Positions 1 through 10,440 of a DNA stretch of 64,000 nt are shown here, piece after piece. The stretch covers positions 24,225,283-24,289,282 of the forward strand of contig OY294048.1 in the NCBI GenBank assembly GCA_958510825.1, written 5' to 3'. Within the stretch, counting starts at the first letter, position 1, and every line of letters begins with the position of its first letter. Source of the DNA: Brachypterus glaber. Lineage: Eukaryota; Arthropoda; Insecta; Coleoptera; Kateretidae. The notes below the pieces were generated by a model. It saw only the letters and a program-made list of their open reading frames with translations, was not told where the DNA came from and did not search any database. A program made the translations under genes and the position numbers.

Positions 1-2
1 GG

Positions 3-596
3 GGAATAGAAGAAACCGAAAAACGAATAAAAGAGTCCTATTATTTTCCAAATCAACGACGTGTGATTCAAACATACATAAATAACTGTGAAATTTGCCA
101 ACTTACGAAAGACGACAGAAACCCCCTAAACTTAAAATTTAACTTAACACCGACAGCGACTAGACCATTCCAAATTTTACACATGGACAGTATCACCCTA
201 GAAAAATCTAAGTTCCTTACAATAATCGACACCTTCTCAAAATATAGCCAAGCATATAAACTAAGTGCCGCCTCAAGCATAGAAGTAGTAAATAACCTCA
301 TAAAATATTTTACGCACCATTCCATCCCCGAACAAATCGTATCGGACAATGGTGGTGAGTTTAATAGCGGTATGTTAAAGGAGTTACTAGAACTCCATAA
401 AATCAAAATTCACTTCATAAGTTCGCAACACCCCGATTCAAATTCTCCAGTAGAAAGATTTCACTCCACCCTAATCGAGCACATAAGGTTACTTAATAAC
501 CAAAATATTTTTAAGAGCGAGCCAATTGAAACAAAAGTAAATTATCCAATATTAGCCTATAATAATACAATACATAGGCACAGATTCACCCTTTAA
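3..596 (+). pseudogene. Errantivirus-like (Ty3/gypsy) integrase, 5' end outside window
   Basis: The reading frame is open from base 3, so the pol gene starts left of the window. The protein shows the end of the integrase zinc-binding region (NNCEICQ), then the DDE core: Asp in LHMDSI, Asp in SDNGGEF, Glu in SPVERFHS. This order and spacing are typical of Ty3/gypsy integrases that insert reverse-transcribed cDNA. The frame ends in a TAA at 594-596, well short of the expected basic C-terminal tail, which is still recognisable in other frames downstream. With the env remnant that follows, this fits an insect errantivirus. Clade placement is inferred from gene order, not from a search. Confidence 0.85.
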
Positions 597-993
597 CTTA
601 GAATTAAACAAACAATAATTGAATAACTATATATTTAACCACAAAGAAAAAACAAAAAATTTATATCAAAAAATTAACGAGGACGCACAAAAGACTAAAG
701 AAAAAATTAAATGAAAAACGTGAAGATATTCCCAAAAGTATACCCGAAAAAGTATTTGTAAAAAATAAACAAAAACAATCAAAAACAAAAAATAAATTTA
801 AAAAAGAAAAAATTAAAAATATAAATTGGAAATTAAAAACAGCAAAAATTGACCCAACCCATTTTAATACAATAGATAAAATTCACCTTTCGAATATAAA
901 ACGCCCTAGAAAAAACAGTAACTCAAAAACTCAACAAGATTTATCTATTCCAGGTTGCTCACATGGGGACGGGCAGCGGACATCCGCAACATA
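597..993 (+). pseudogene. Decayed C-terminal tail of the same pol
   Basis: Lys/Asn-rich sequence without a long ORF. In pieces it can be read as the usual basic tail of an errantiviral integrase, ending in a segment containing HLSNIKRPRK near 890-912. Stops and frame changes break it, so the pol product could not be made in full. Confidence 0.55.
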
Positions 994-1037
994 ACAAAAA
1001 ATCTTGGTAAACTCCCTATATATTTGGCCCTGCAAAA

Positions 1038-2580
1038 TTGCAGCGTACTGACCATATTTTTGTCCACTACTATGAATTACAACCACTTTACGACCAATTC
1101 AAAAAACTTAACTTAGAATATAATAGGCTAGATTTACTTAAGATTAATAAAACTTTTTATAGTAGAGAATTAGATAATTATAAGAAAATTATTAACTATA
1201 CACAGGGAAAAATTTATGAAAAAATTAATAATATTAACTTAGGGTTTAATGAAAGTTTCACAAGAAACAAAAGGGGCCTTATTAATGGTTTTGGAACAAT
1301 AATTAAGGGCATAACCGGAAATTTAGATGCAAATGACGGTGAAAAAATCTACAATATTTTAACCGATATTCGCAAGAAAAATGATAACTTCCAGTCACAT
1401 TTAAATCTACACAACTTATACAAAATTTTAATGATACAGCACAATGAAAATATTTTGAAAAATAAAATTTTACAATTAAATAACTTAACGAATGAAAAAG
1501 TTCAGAGCCAAATTTTTATGTTGTTTGCACAAGACCTAATAATTTTAATTATAACACAATTTTAAGTATTCTAACGGATATCGAAAATTCGATAACATTT
1601 TGCAAGTTGAAAACAATGCACCCTAGTATAATAAAAACAGACGAATTATTTTTCGAAATTAGAAAAATCGCCGAACACTATAAAAACCAACTCCCAGTGG
1701 AGTTAAAGTACGAAAACATTTTGGAACTTTATTCAAATTAACTGTCAAATTGAACCTACAAGAATAACATATTTCCTATCCCTCCCAATAAATTACGAAA
1801 CCGATTTTGAATTATACCGCCTCATACCAATCCCTACCCTGTTCAAATCAGAGTTTGTGACTATAATTCCAAAAACTAAATATTTATTAAAGTCAAAAGA
1901 TAATGAATTTGTACCATTGAATGTACATTTGTAAAAAGGGCAAAAGGTTTCAATGCGCAAACTACCTCCAAGCAAGTCAGGATGTGACTTGCGAGAAGAA
2001 TATAATCCTACAGGAAAACTCACACTCATGCTCGTATATAAAACTTGAAATTACCGGGAACCACATGGAAGCCATCCCGGAAATTAACCAGTTTCTCGGA
2101 GTATTTCCCAAAGAAGAAAAACTTCACATAAAATGCGACGAAGAAAGCGAAACCAAGTCACTTCGGGAAATTTACCTCATCAAAGAAGAAAACTGCGAAA
2201 TTTTCTTTAATCAAAACTAGCTATTTTTCAAAGAAAAATTATCTGGAAAGCCTGCCCTGGTAAATAACTTTAACTTAAACTTTGCAATAGAGGACCGTCA
2301 AATCCAAAATTTAAAAATTAAACTAAAAACGCTTAAACTAAACGAAATTTCGGAAAATGCAGTTATACCAATGGGGAAAAATCAACAGAATATTTTCACC
2401 CCAAGCATCATGACCATTTCACTCTACGTGGCAATCGTCATGGCGTAAACATATTTCGGACTAAAAGTCATCAGAAGCCGAATGCAGGAGAAAAAGAGGG
2501 AACCCATCCCACAGGAAGAGGAACTTCAACCACTCCCCCCCGGAAGGAACCTCAACCTCCCAAGGGATGCTTCATTTTAA
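1038..2580 (+). pseudogene. Errantivirus-like envelope (F-protein type) remnant
   Basis: Open segments at 1038-1565 and 1921-2220 resemble insect errantivirus env, a family related to baculovirus F fusion proteins. The first holds a furin-like site, RNKR at 1263-1274, followed directly by a Gly/Leu/Phe-rich stretch that looks like a fusion peptide. The second has several cysteines, as in the ectodomain. A hydrophobic segment near 2405-2470 looks like the membrane anchor and contains an in-frame TAA; a short charged tail follows, up to 2580. The frame is lost after 1565, again before 1921, and after 2220. The gene is clearly broken and no intact product is possible. Confidence 0.7.
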
Positions 2581-2589
2581 GGAGGGAGG
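2578..2589 (+). promoter_or_regulatory. Polypurine tract of the errantivirus-like element
   Basis: An A/G-only run directly after the env tail and directly before the presumed 3' LTR, where the plus-strand primer is expected. Confidence 0.55.
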
Positions 2590-2880
2590 AGTTACATGAC
2601 CGGAGTCATGCTACTCAGCAATTTATTGTTTATAGTATATTACGTATATTGTTTTATAAACATAGTTTACCTATGCAGTATTTTACTTTCTTTGTATCAA
2701 TCTGTAATCATTATTTTAACTAGTAACATATCAATATAAATTCGTAATAAAATAAAATTCTTTTAATAACTTAAAAATAACTTTTTAAAAACTCCTTAAG
2801 GCAAAGCTGTAACATAATTTATATAATATTATTTCATTAATTTAAAATGTATATGTTTCTGTCAAAATAGAATTAATTAC
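2590..2880 (+). repeat. Probable 3' LTR of the errantivirus-like element
   Basis: Begins AGTTAC next to the polypurine tract and may end near 2880 at GAATTAATTAC. It holds an AATAAAATAAAA stretch near 2745 that could serve as a polyadenylation signal. The 5' LTR lies outside the window, so the right end is a guess. Confidence 0.4.
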
Positions 2881-2958
2881 AAAAATTTAAATAAATATTT
2901 CTTATATATATTTTATATAAAATAGTATTTTTGATTTTTGTAATTAATTTTATTTTGA
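2862..2958. repeat. Short inverted repeat spanning the putative LTR end
   Basis: About 25 bases at 2862-2886 reappear as reverse complement at 2932-2957 (core AATTAATTACAAAAAT), with a ~45-base AT-rich loop. 2959-3124 shows nothing recognisable. Confidence 0.6.
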
Positions 2959-3345
2959 ACGAAGCATGGCTTTTCAATTTTCATACTGCAATACCTACGA
3001 TACAAGCATTTGAATTACCCGCCATTTACCCGGTATGCGATTGATGCACCACCTAATTTGCCTTTAAAAATATAGCCGCACCAATTTTTAACATTAAGTT
3101 TTCCGCCTCGTTGTAGTCTCTGGCATTGAGTTTAATACTTTTACACGTAATATGTATGTGCCAAAATATTTCAACAATTTAACAAAGCTCTCTTCAACTC
3201 CCGTCCCGTAAAATAACCACCCAAATGTATTAATTGGTGTCCCAGAATATTTTAAAAATCTCTTAAGGGTGATCAGATTTCGTCAAAATAATGCCACAAT
3301 TTTTGGCCTCTGCTCCCCTACTCTGAGATATTTGCCCCCAGTTTG

Positions 3346-5669
3346 ACACAAAGGACTTTTACTTACTTTTGCTGTAATGGTGGTGGAAAGATGGTACACA
3401 AAGTAGACCGAAGGAATTATAAGGAATGGTTTAACTAAGTTTGAAGAACCTGCAAAATATTTATTTTATAAACTGTCTATTATGATATCGTCGGCTTACA
3501 AGTAAAGAGCATTAAGTCCAAAAACATGGTTTTGAGATATTGACAAATTTAACTTTCATTGTTGTTTTTTAATTTTTGTAATAATTGTTTTTGGAAAAAA
3601 ACTACCGCAAATTGCAATGACATGTTTGGACATAATAATGTCCCATTTGCAGTTAAATAAAAGAAAAATTGAAGTAGTTTAATTCAACTAAATTTGAAAA
3701 AAGACATGGACTTAGTGCCTTTTGCTTGTAGGCTCATGACGTCGCCTTACAAGTAAAAAGCACTAAGTCAATAAAATAATATAAAAAACAACTATTTAAA
3801 ATTAAAACCCTTCTATTAATTAAACGTAATGTATAAAGTAGAAAACAAGATGTTGACATAAATTTTCAAAAACTAGATTTTTAAAAGAAGGGTTTGAACT
3901 TTTTAATTGTTTAAAGAACGTTTCCAAAATTAATAATGATAATTAATTAGTATTAATTATATGAAACTGCTTGCTATGCCAGAACTAAGACAGTTTTCAG
4001 AGGCCATCGGCTGTGTCGGCAAAGAAGCATCTCCTAAAGTAAATAATTATAATGAATCATTATTAATGATTAAACACTTCACGGTGCAATTCTAAGGGCT
4101 GTATTCCGAACTTGTCGCGAATTTTAGTTTTTTTTATATTCTTGTTATTTATGTAGTAACCAAGGATTTAAGAGCCAAATTAAAAAAATCTATCAGTTCG
4201 TTTTTTTTTATTTATATTTTTTTATAAAAATCTGCACCTATTCAATTATTTGTCTATATCTTGGCTATTTCTAATTATAATAAAAATATTATTATAAATA
4301 TAACAAAGATTGCTTAATTTTCTACAAAAAAGTAAATGCCATTTTTTAAAATTATTTTGCCGTTTTGTCACAATACTAAAAAGTTCATCTTTATATTTAT
4401 TAAAATAATAATATAAGCCTCCTTAGATAATTTTTAATAAATATAAAGATTAATTTATACTTTTTTGTTTTACTTTAAACTTGAATTGTGAAAAAACGGC
4501 AAAGGATTAAAAAAAAATGGTATTTACTTTTTTTGTAGAAAATTAAGCAGTCTTTATTTTATTTTTAATAATATTTTTATTACATAATTAGAAATAGCTG
4601 AGATATAGACAAATAATTAAACAGTTGAAGATTTTTATAAAAAAAAACTAAATTAAAAAAAAACTAACCGATAGATTTGTTTTTAAATTTTGCTCTTAAA
4701 TCGTTGGTTATTACCAGTTATCGGCGAATTTCCAGTACTCTCATAGGCGCCGCGTCTATTCTATCGTTGACGCGAGGTTTTAAATATTTATATTTTTATT
4801 TTCTTCGAAAAACACCGACATATTTACATATTTATAGTTAATATGTATATTCAATATTGTTGTGTGTAACAAATTAGTCGTCAAATGTTTCGATTTAGTG
4901 ACCTTTATAAAAATTTCCCTCATAATTCGGCAAAATTATTCCGTAAGCCTATGTTTCTGTGTTTATTTTCAACGTTGATGTGTCATAACTGAATTTATTC
5001 CGATTAATGGTTATTACATAAATAATAAGAATATAAAGAAAAACTAAAGTTTGCTGCAAGTTCGGAAAACACCCCTCAGAAACGCACCGAGACTTTGAAC
5101 TTAGTGTGAAGGCTTCAAATTTAGTTTTGAAATATTATCTGATAATAAAAAAAACCAATGCAAATGAAAATTAAATTATTACCTACACATCAAAAGTATA
5201 CGTAAAAAGCATTGTCATTTTACAGGTAAAGTTCTGTTTCTCTGTTCTGTCTCTATTCCATCAACTTTAACATCGCAAAATTTGAATGCGTTTGTCAGTA
5301 CAATAAATAACGCGATATTATATCATATAAATGATTCAAGCATATTTTTATAAATGAACTCTTTTTAGAAAGTCGCTTAGTGCAGAAACATTTGAAATAA
5401 TCTACAAGTAAAACGTACTAAGTTCACTAAGTGACTTAGTGCCTATTGCCAGATAAAATTTTAATCAATGGCAGTCCACCTAGAAGTTAGTTCGGTTTAC
5501 CTCTGCATAGATCATAAAAAATGAATTACAGTATCATTAAAATCCCATTTTTGCAAAAAAGTGACTTAGTGCCTTTTACTTGTATCGACGATATAAACTA
5601 CCTATTAGTAGGTCTCAAAACGATAATAAACAAATAAATGGATAAAATGAAATGAATAAATGAAATTAA
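3346..5669 (+). mobile_element. LINE 3' tail inside the foldback left arm, split by a TIR element
   Basis: 3346-3484 and 5595-5669 flank the TIR element and join into one LINE-like 3' end. It contains the ATAAACTACC motif followed by an A-rich tail of AATAAAT/AATGAAT repeats. The same motif plus AATA-type tail recurs at 9284-9345 (minus) and 29826-29895 (plus), so it is a dispersed family. No RT is left in this copy. Confidence 0.5.
3489..5590 (+). mobile_element. TIR element 'CGTCGG', copy 1 (2.1 kb), non-autonomous
   Basis: Left end CGTCGGCTTACAAGTAAA; right end its diverged complement, ending TCGACG. Both sides carry ATAT (3485-3488 and 5591-5594), a probable 4-bp target duplication. Inside, variants of ACAAGTAAAAGGCACTAAGTC recur in both orientations, for example at 3690-3725, 3745-3775, 5400-5450 and 5565-5583. 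The middle, about 4090-5090, is itself a palindrome absent from copy 3. There is no transposase ORF. Related copies lie at 19133-19495 and 28129-29606. Confidence 0.7.
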
Positions 5670-6048
5670 ATGAATAAATAGAATTTTTTTTTGTATAACC
5701 ATTTTTACATTTTAATGTAGAAAATGAATGCTCATCGAATTACTTTAACAGAAGTTTTGAAAGTTATCAGAAAAGTCAGGGGCGGACTTCCATTTTGGTC
5801 CCAAAACCCGTAAGTTTTTAGGATTACAAATTTTAGACTTTTGATTACTCTTTTTACATTTTGTGAGCAATTTTGATCAAAAAAGTACTCTACGCAAAAT
5901 TTGATAAAATGAAGCGTTTCCAAGAAAAAGGCACTTTTTTAATCCGCAGGCAGGAGCACCGAAAAAAATATGTTTATATTATTTCAAAAATGCTATAATA
6001 TATTTTAAAATTTTTTATCTCATTAAAATGGAATAAAAAGTTCATATG

Positions 6049-6565
6049 GGAGGATTGGTGTAGTGGTCTAACCCGTCTACTAGACAACTAGCGTGAATTC
6101 GATTCTCACTGGCGCCGATTTGCCTTTTTCAGTTAATAATTGAAATTTGGCGAAGGGGTAAGTGAAGCGTACACGTATGAAGGGGGTTAAAAACAAAAAA
6201 AGTTGGATTTTTTTGCTGCTCATGGAGAATAAAGATCATTTTGATGAGTTAATATCCCACAAAAAAAATAAAAAATATTGGAGTATATTTACCACTCCCT
6301 CACGAAGGTGCAAGTTTTGGCTACTTATCCAGGGTGGGCTCGAAGTGATTTTAACTAAAATGCTCGCTACCTTAAAAATTCCTAATTAGGGGTAGAATGT
6401 TATTAATTTATTAATTTTCATAATACATAGTACACACCCTGTAAAAACTGGTTCGAACGTCAGTATAAGCCGGTGGTTCTCTCTACTACTAGCCCACACA
6501 AGTCCTGGACTTAGGCGATGCTTAATTAAGTAGAATTGTACGAGGTTAAACAAACATGTAATGTA
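6049..6565 (+). mobile_element. tRNA-derived SINE
   Basis: The first ~70 bases look like a tRNA: an A-box-like TGGTGTAGTGG at 6056-6066 and a B-box-like GAATTCGATTC at 6095-6105 within a T-arm-like GTGA...TCAC. The acceptor stem does not close well, so it is not a working tRNA gene. About 440 bases of unrelated body follow. The insertion is flanked by ATATG (6044-6048 and 6566-6570). Its limits are confirmed because the palindrome partner in the right arm lacks it. Confidence 0.65.
6055..6105 (+). promoter_or_regulatory. Internal RNA polymerase III promoter-like A and B boxes of the SINE
   Basis: A box at 6055-6066 and B box at 6095-6105, ~30 bases apart, as in tRNA-derived SINEs. Whether they still drive transcription cannot be judged. 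Confidence 0.5.
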
Positions 6566-7235
6566 ATATGAAATTTTCGACTAGGGCCCCCCTCCTTTGA
6601 GGTATTCGCTCCTTAGATTTGATTTTAATTTTTCATCTAAGGGGCGAATATCTCAAAGGAGGGGGGCCCTACTTGAAAATTTCATATGAACTTTTTATTT
6701 AATTTTAATGAGATAAAAACATTTTTAAAATAATTTATAAATAATTTATAGCATTTTTGAAATAATATAAACATAGTGCCTGCGGATTAAAAAAGTGCCT
6801 TTTTCTTGGAAAAGCTTCATTTTATTAAATGTTGTATAGAGTACTTTTTCGATCAAAATTGCTCAGAGAATGTAAAAAAAGTAATCAAAAGTCTAAAATT
6901 TGTAACCCTAAAAAACTTACGTGTTTGGAACCATAACGGAAGTCCGCCCCTGAATTTTCTGATAACTTTCAAAATTTCTGTTAAAATCATTCGATGAGCA
7001 TTAATTTCCTTAAACAATTCTGAAAAACAAAATGTTAAAATATATTAAAAAGTAAAAACGTTATATAAAAAAAAATATTTTTCTATTTCATTTTGGGGGG
7101 CAAATATCTCAGAGTAGGGGGTCCGTAGCCAAAAATCTGATCACCCCTAAGAGATTTTGGAAACATTCTGAGAGATAATTTAATATATTTTGGGGGTTAT
7201 TTTATGGGATGGGGTAGGAGAGAGCTTTGTTTAAT

Positions 7236-7419
7236 TGTTGCAACATTTTAGATTTTAAGCTTTCACGGCCATTAAGATATAAAGAACTTTCACTTTTGGG
7301 TTTAGACCGTGTTAATGGATTTTCACTTTCCGACGTTTGGTCTCTTACTACTAGAGACGAAACGTCGGAAAGTGAAAATCCATTAACACGGTCTAAACCC
7401 GAAACTGTTGCAACATTTT
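7236..7419. mobile_element. Hairpin insertion with perfect 41-bp arms
   Basis: Arms 7298-7338 and 7360-7400 are exact reverse complements with a 21-base loop, and the loop holds a further stem (GTCTCT/AGAGAC). The insertion interrupts the right arm of foldback 1 and is bounded by TGTTGCAACATTTT at 7236-7249 and 7406-7419. ORFs on both strands here are the two faces of the hairpin. Confidence 0.8.
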
Positions 7420-7499
7420 GGCACATACATATTACTTGTAAAAGTTTTAAATTCAAGGCCTACTTTGATAAAAGAAAATAGTTTCTAAAGCCAAAACAA

Positions 7500-7710
7500 A
7501 TTTTCGGTGTGTGACTATATAGAGGTGCAATAGATTGGACCTCTATCGGATATTTTTTGCTCTAATTTCTACAAATGTCAAATACTTTTTCTAATACTAT
7601 AGTGTTGTATTTTGTATATATATTTTTGTTTCTATTTTGTTAATATGGTGTATTTTATGCTGGAATAAAGAGTTATTAATATTATTATTATTATTATTAT
7701 TAATATTTTA
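7500..7710 (+). mobile_element. LINE 3' UTR remnant with ATT-repeat tail
   Basis: A 3' UTR-like stretch with a small hairpin (GAGGTGCAATAGATTGGACCTC) ends in AATAAA and an (ATT)n tail at about 7675-7705. This resembles the tail at 19609 on the other strand. No coding part remains. Confidence 0.45.
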
Positions 7711-8455
7711 TAGACATACTCCACCACTATATATGAGTTCACTGACAAAAAATTAAAAAAATCGAAGGGGATGTATTTTTATGCATTTTTAAATTTAACA
7801 AGTTGCATCTAGTAGGCCGCCGTATTGAGATGAAATTGGTGGTAAAAGTTTTTCTTGGTTAAGAGTGAAATTTAATGCTTTTGATATCTGGCAAAAATAT
7901 CTTTTTATCTTTTACACAAGTCCTGATATTTAAATTTATGAAAAATAATGAAAAAATCTTGCTATTAAGAACACTTTAATAAAAAATTAAATATATATAT
8001 AAACAAAAATGATAAATATTAAAATTAAAAATAATACTGTAAATTATAGGACAGACACCCAATATCTCAGTAAAATATACTTAAATATTATTAAATAATG
8101 AATTTTGTATATTTTTATTTATTTTTTGTCAATTGTTTTTTTACTTATTTACATATCTTAATTTTTTACTTATTTACATATCTTAACTAAACACTTATAC
8201 CTATACTTTATACACTTATACATCTATACACCTTTACCTATTTTAATTAATTTTCATCTATCAGTTTTTTGACAATTAGATTTTAAATTTATATAATTTT
8301 TTATTTCTATTTTTAATTTTTACCCTGAAGAAGAGCAACGCAAAATCGGAGAGATTAAGGTCCGGCGCAGCGGCGAGCCGTGTTGATCTGACGAAGAAAG
8401 CTCCAGTACTATTTGTTTTATTATATTCGAAATAATTAAAAATAAAATTTTAAAA
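7711..8455. other. AT-rich non-coding stretch
   Basis: No gene or well-defined repeat seen. 8130-8260 is made of short TACTTATTTACATATCTTA-like repeats. A more GC-rich stretch at 8320-8400 has no recognisable ORF. Confidence 0.5.
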
Positions 8456-8465
8456 TTCTTAAAAG

Positions 8466-8535
8466 TCACCGGACTTGAGCGGGTGAATTTCAACCTCTCA
8501 AGTCCGGTTTATGCACCATTTATACCCGCCCAGAT
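8466..8535. repeat. Hairpin plus a 30-base motif shared with 20990-21025
   Basis: ACCGGACTTGAG and CTCAAGTCCGGT form a stem around a ~20-base loop. The next bases, GGTTTATGCACCATTTATAC and the following CCGCCCAGA, reappear inside the 3-kb element at about 20995-21024, so this is a dispersed repeat end. Confidence 0.55.
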
Positions 8536-8779
8536 TGAAATGAAACGGAATTACCTAATCAACGACTGTTGGAAATTACATAATTATAAATTTTATAATT
8601 TTTTGTTAGGTCAAGCCATCTTGGTTAGTCAAAAAAAGTAAGTCATAAGGTGACAATTTTATTTATACACTACTGTCTAAAAAACTAAGAACTTTGGGGC
8701 CGTTGAGGTTTTGAATAATAAAAAAAAAAGTTTACTAGTTGATTTAGAATTTAATTCCCTACAGTTACCGCATAGTCGA

Positions 8780-9045
8780 TTAGCAACTTTTTTTTTCGGT
8801 GCACCCTAATAAAGAATCTAAATCTAGGTGTTATACCTGCAGGTTTATTTACCCAACGCAATATACAGTTGGTGACATGAAAGCATCCACCCTCTGAGGG
8901 TGCGATGAGACTCTGGGGACCAACGCAGAGGCCCGCCAGTTCCAATCTGGCTTCCGTTGAAAACAGTTCGCCGCTTTGTAGCAACGAGTGATGAACACGC
9001 GGCATAGGCTAATTTATAGTAAAGGTACAATTTTATCTATGAAAC
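8780..9045. other. Isolated GC-rich island of unknown origin
   Basis: About 200 bases far richer in G+C than the flanks. On the minus strand there is an open frame (8751-9005), an AATAAA-like signal and then a 9-base A run, as a short retrocopy or solo LTR might show. I recognise no protein in it. 9046-9283 holds nothing I can identify. Confidence 0.3.
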
Positions 9046-9283
9046 AGACTTGAAATTATAACGCGTGGGTACGAAATAAAGTTTTGCGCACTTTGCGTTT
9101 TTGTTATCTAAGAAAACCGATTATTCTTCTTCACGTGTGAGTAAATTTAATTTAATTTAATTTTTCTTTTATATACCAGATGTCCCAGCTATAACAGAAT
9201 AATTGTTTTTAACGTTATTATTCAAGTAATCGAAATAAAATCAGTTAATAAAAAAATAAAAATCTAGAAGTGTGCCTTAACAA

Positions 9284-9345
9284 TTTATTTATTTATTTAT
9301 TTAAAGCGACCTCTTGAAGAGGTAGTTTATACCTAAGACTAGCTT
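9284..9345 (-). mobile_element. LINE 3' tail (ATAAACTACC family)
   Basis: On the minus strand it reads GGTATAAACTACC, a small hairpin, then (AAAT)n. It is the same family as 3346-5669 and 29826-29895; only the tail is present. Confidence 0.55.
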
Positions 9346-9544
9346 TTATTTCTGAGATACAACTTTTTAAACTATCGTTTTAAATACTATTAAACCCCAT
9401 ACAATTTTTGTGGGCCTGTGTAATTAATAATGAAAAAAAAAACAAAAATTATTAATATTATTCTTGTTATACCGAGTGTTATTATTCTTATTAATATAAT
9501 ATTCACAGCGCCTGCACTAGAATAATATTGTACGGTGGTTACGA

Positions 9545-9835
9545 ATCTTCAAAAATTTTCAAAACTCGTCCTAGACAAAAATTCTTGGATATTAAGTTTC
9601 ATGAAAAAATAAGCAACTTTTTTTTTAATGTCCGTCCGTCTATCTGTCCGATGTCACGATTCTTGTGAGCACGATAACTCAAGAACAAATAATCCGATCG
9701 ACTTTTTTCAATTTCAAAACTTGTCATAGACAAAAAATTTTTGGATATTAAGATTCATGAAAAAATAAGCCACTTTTTTTTTGAAATGTCCGTCTATTTG
9801 TCCGATGTCACGATTCTTGTGAGCACGATAACCTG
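9545..9835. repeat. Two tandem ~165-bp units
   Basis: The series AAAACTCGTCCTAGACAAAA ... GTCCGATGTCACGATTCTTG occurs twice about 165 bases apart. Diverged pieces recur near 19510-19560, 30030-30090 and 39575-39605. The open frame 9741-10139 starts in this repeat and shows no domain. 9836-10229 has nothing else recognisable. Confidence 0.65.
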
Positions 9836-10233
9836 GCACTTTATATCTAGAATACTATGCATTTTAGAAAAAAAATGTAGGACCGAAGTTGTTTATTTTA
9901 ATGGGGGAAACATAATGCCGTATTTATTTCTTACGGATATTTACATTTTCACGGGCATTTCAAGGTCAACTTTATTTTTTTTTATAGAATCATATATTTG
10001 TTTACTGCTATTTAATTCTCAAAAAAAAATAAGATCCGAGCTAAAATCTTTTGTAAAAACTTTTTTTGATCGTACTTTGACTTGCAAAATTCAAAACGCC
10101 GGATCCAATATAGCGCCAAAACCAGTTAAAGTTTATTGAATTCGGGTTTTTAAGAATGCTAAAATTGATAACTAAAAGGATAAAAACTGACAAGAAATTT
10201 ATTGCTTTTAATTTATGTAGGTAATAAGTATAA

Positions 10234-10440
10234 AATACACTGCCCAGTAAAAAAACTTTCACATTTTTCACCTCCGCCCGTAAAATGGATTTTTTATTAT
10301 CAGATTCACAACCCTAAAATCCCGAATATAACAATTTTTACTAAAACTACCCTCCGCCCCTCCGCCCTCCGCCCCTCAGGGGGTGGATTTAGAACAGAAT
10401 ATTTTAAGATTTAGTTTTAGCGACCTCAAAAACACCAATA
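10234..10440. repeat. Tc1-like end fragment and one ~110-bp CCCTC repeat
   Basis: ATACACTGCCCAGTAAAA at 10234-10251 reappears inverted at 38249-38267, as paired ends of a Tc1-like element family would. The remainder is a copy of the repeat found at 14184-15040, 26516-26940 and 30100-30480, whose unit carries CCCTCAGGGGGTGGA and TATTATCAGATTCA. Confidence 0.45.

Larger units (their letters stand above)
3125..7456. mobile_element. Foldback element 1: long palindrome with nested insertions
   Basis: The right arm, 6635-7235 plus 7420-7456, is the reverse complement of three left-arm blocks: 3125-3345, 5670-6048 and 6571-6618. The centre is a tight loop at 6619-6634 flanked by a GC-rich stem (GGGCCCCCCTCC at 6584 and its complement near 6657). 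Removing the three insertions leaves ~1.3 kb of almost pure inverted repeat. There is no coding capacity of its own. This is a foldback-type non-autonomous DNA element or an old inverted duplication. The ORFs at 5732-5923 and 6806-6997 are the same sequence read in the two arms and are not genes. Confidence 0.75.

Noticed and set aside
6049..6120. Functional tRNA gene
   Set aside because: A and B boxes are present but acceptor and anticodon stems pair poorly, and the sequence continues into a SINE body with flanking duplication.
5732..6997. Twin 63-aa ORFs on opposite strands as a conserved gene pair
   Set aside because: They are the two arms of the palindrome; similarity is due to the inverted repeat.
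9741..10139. 132-aa plus-strand ORF as a gene
   Set aside because: It begins inside a dispersed ~165-bp repeat, is dominated by Phe/Ile/Leu from AT-rich sequence, and has no domain.
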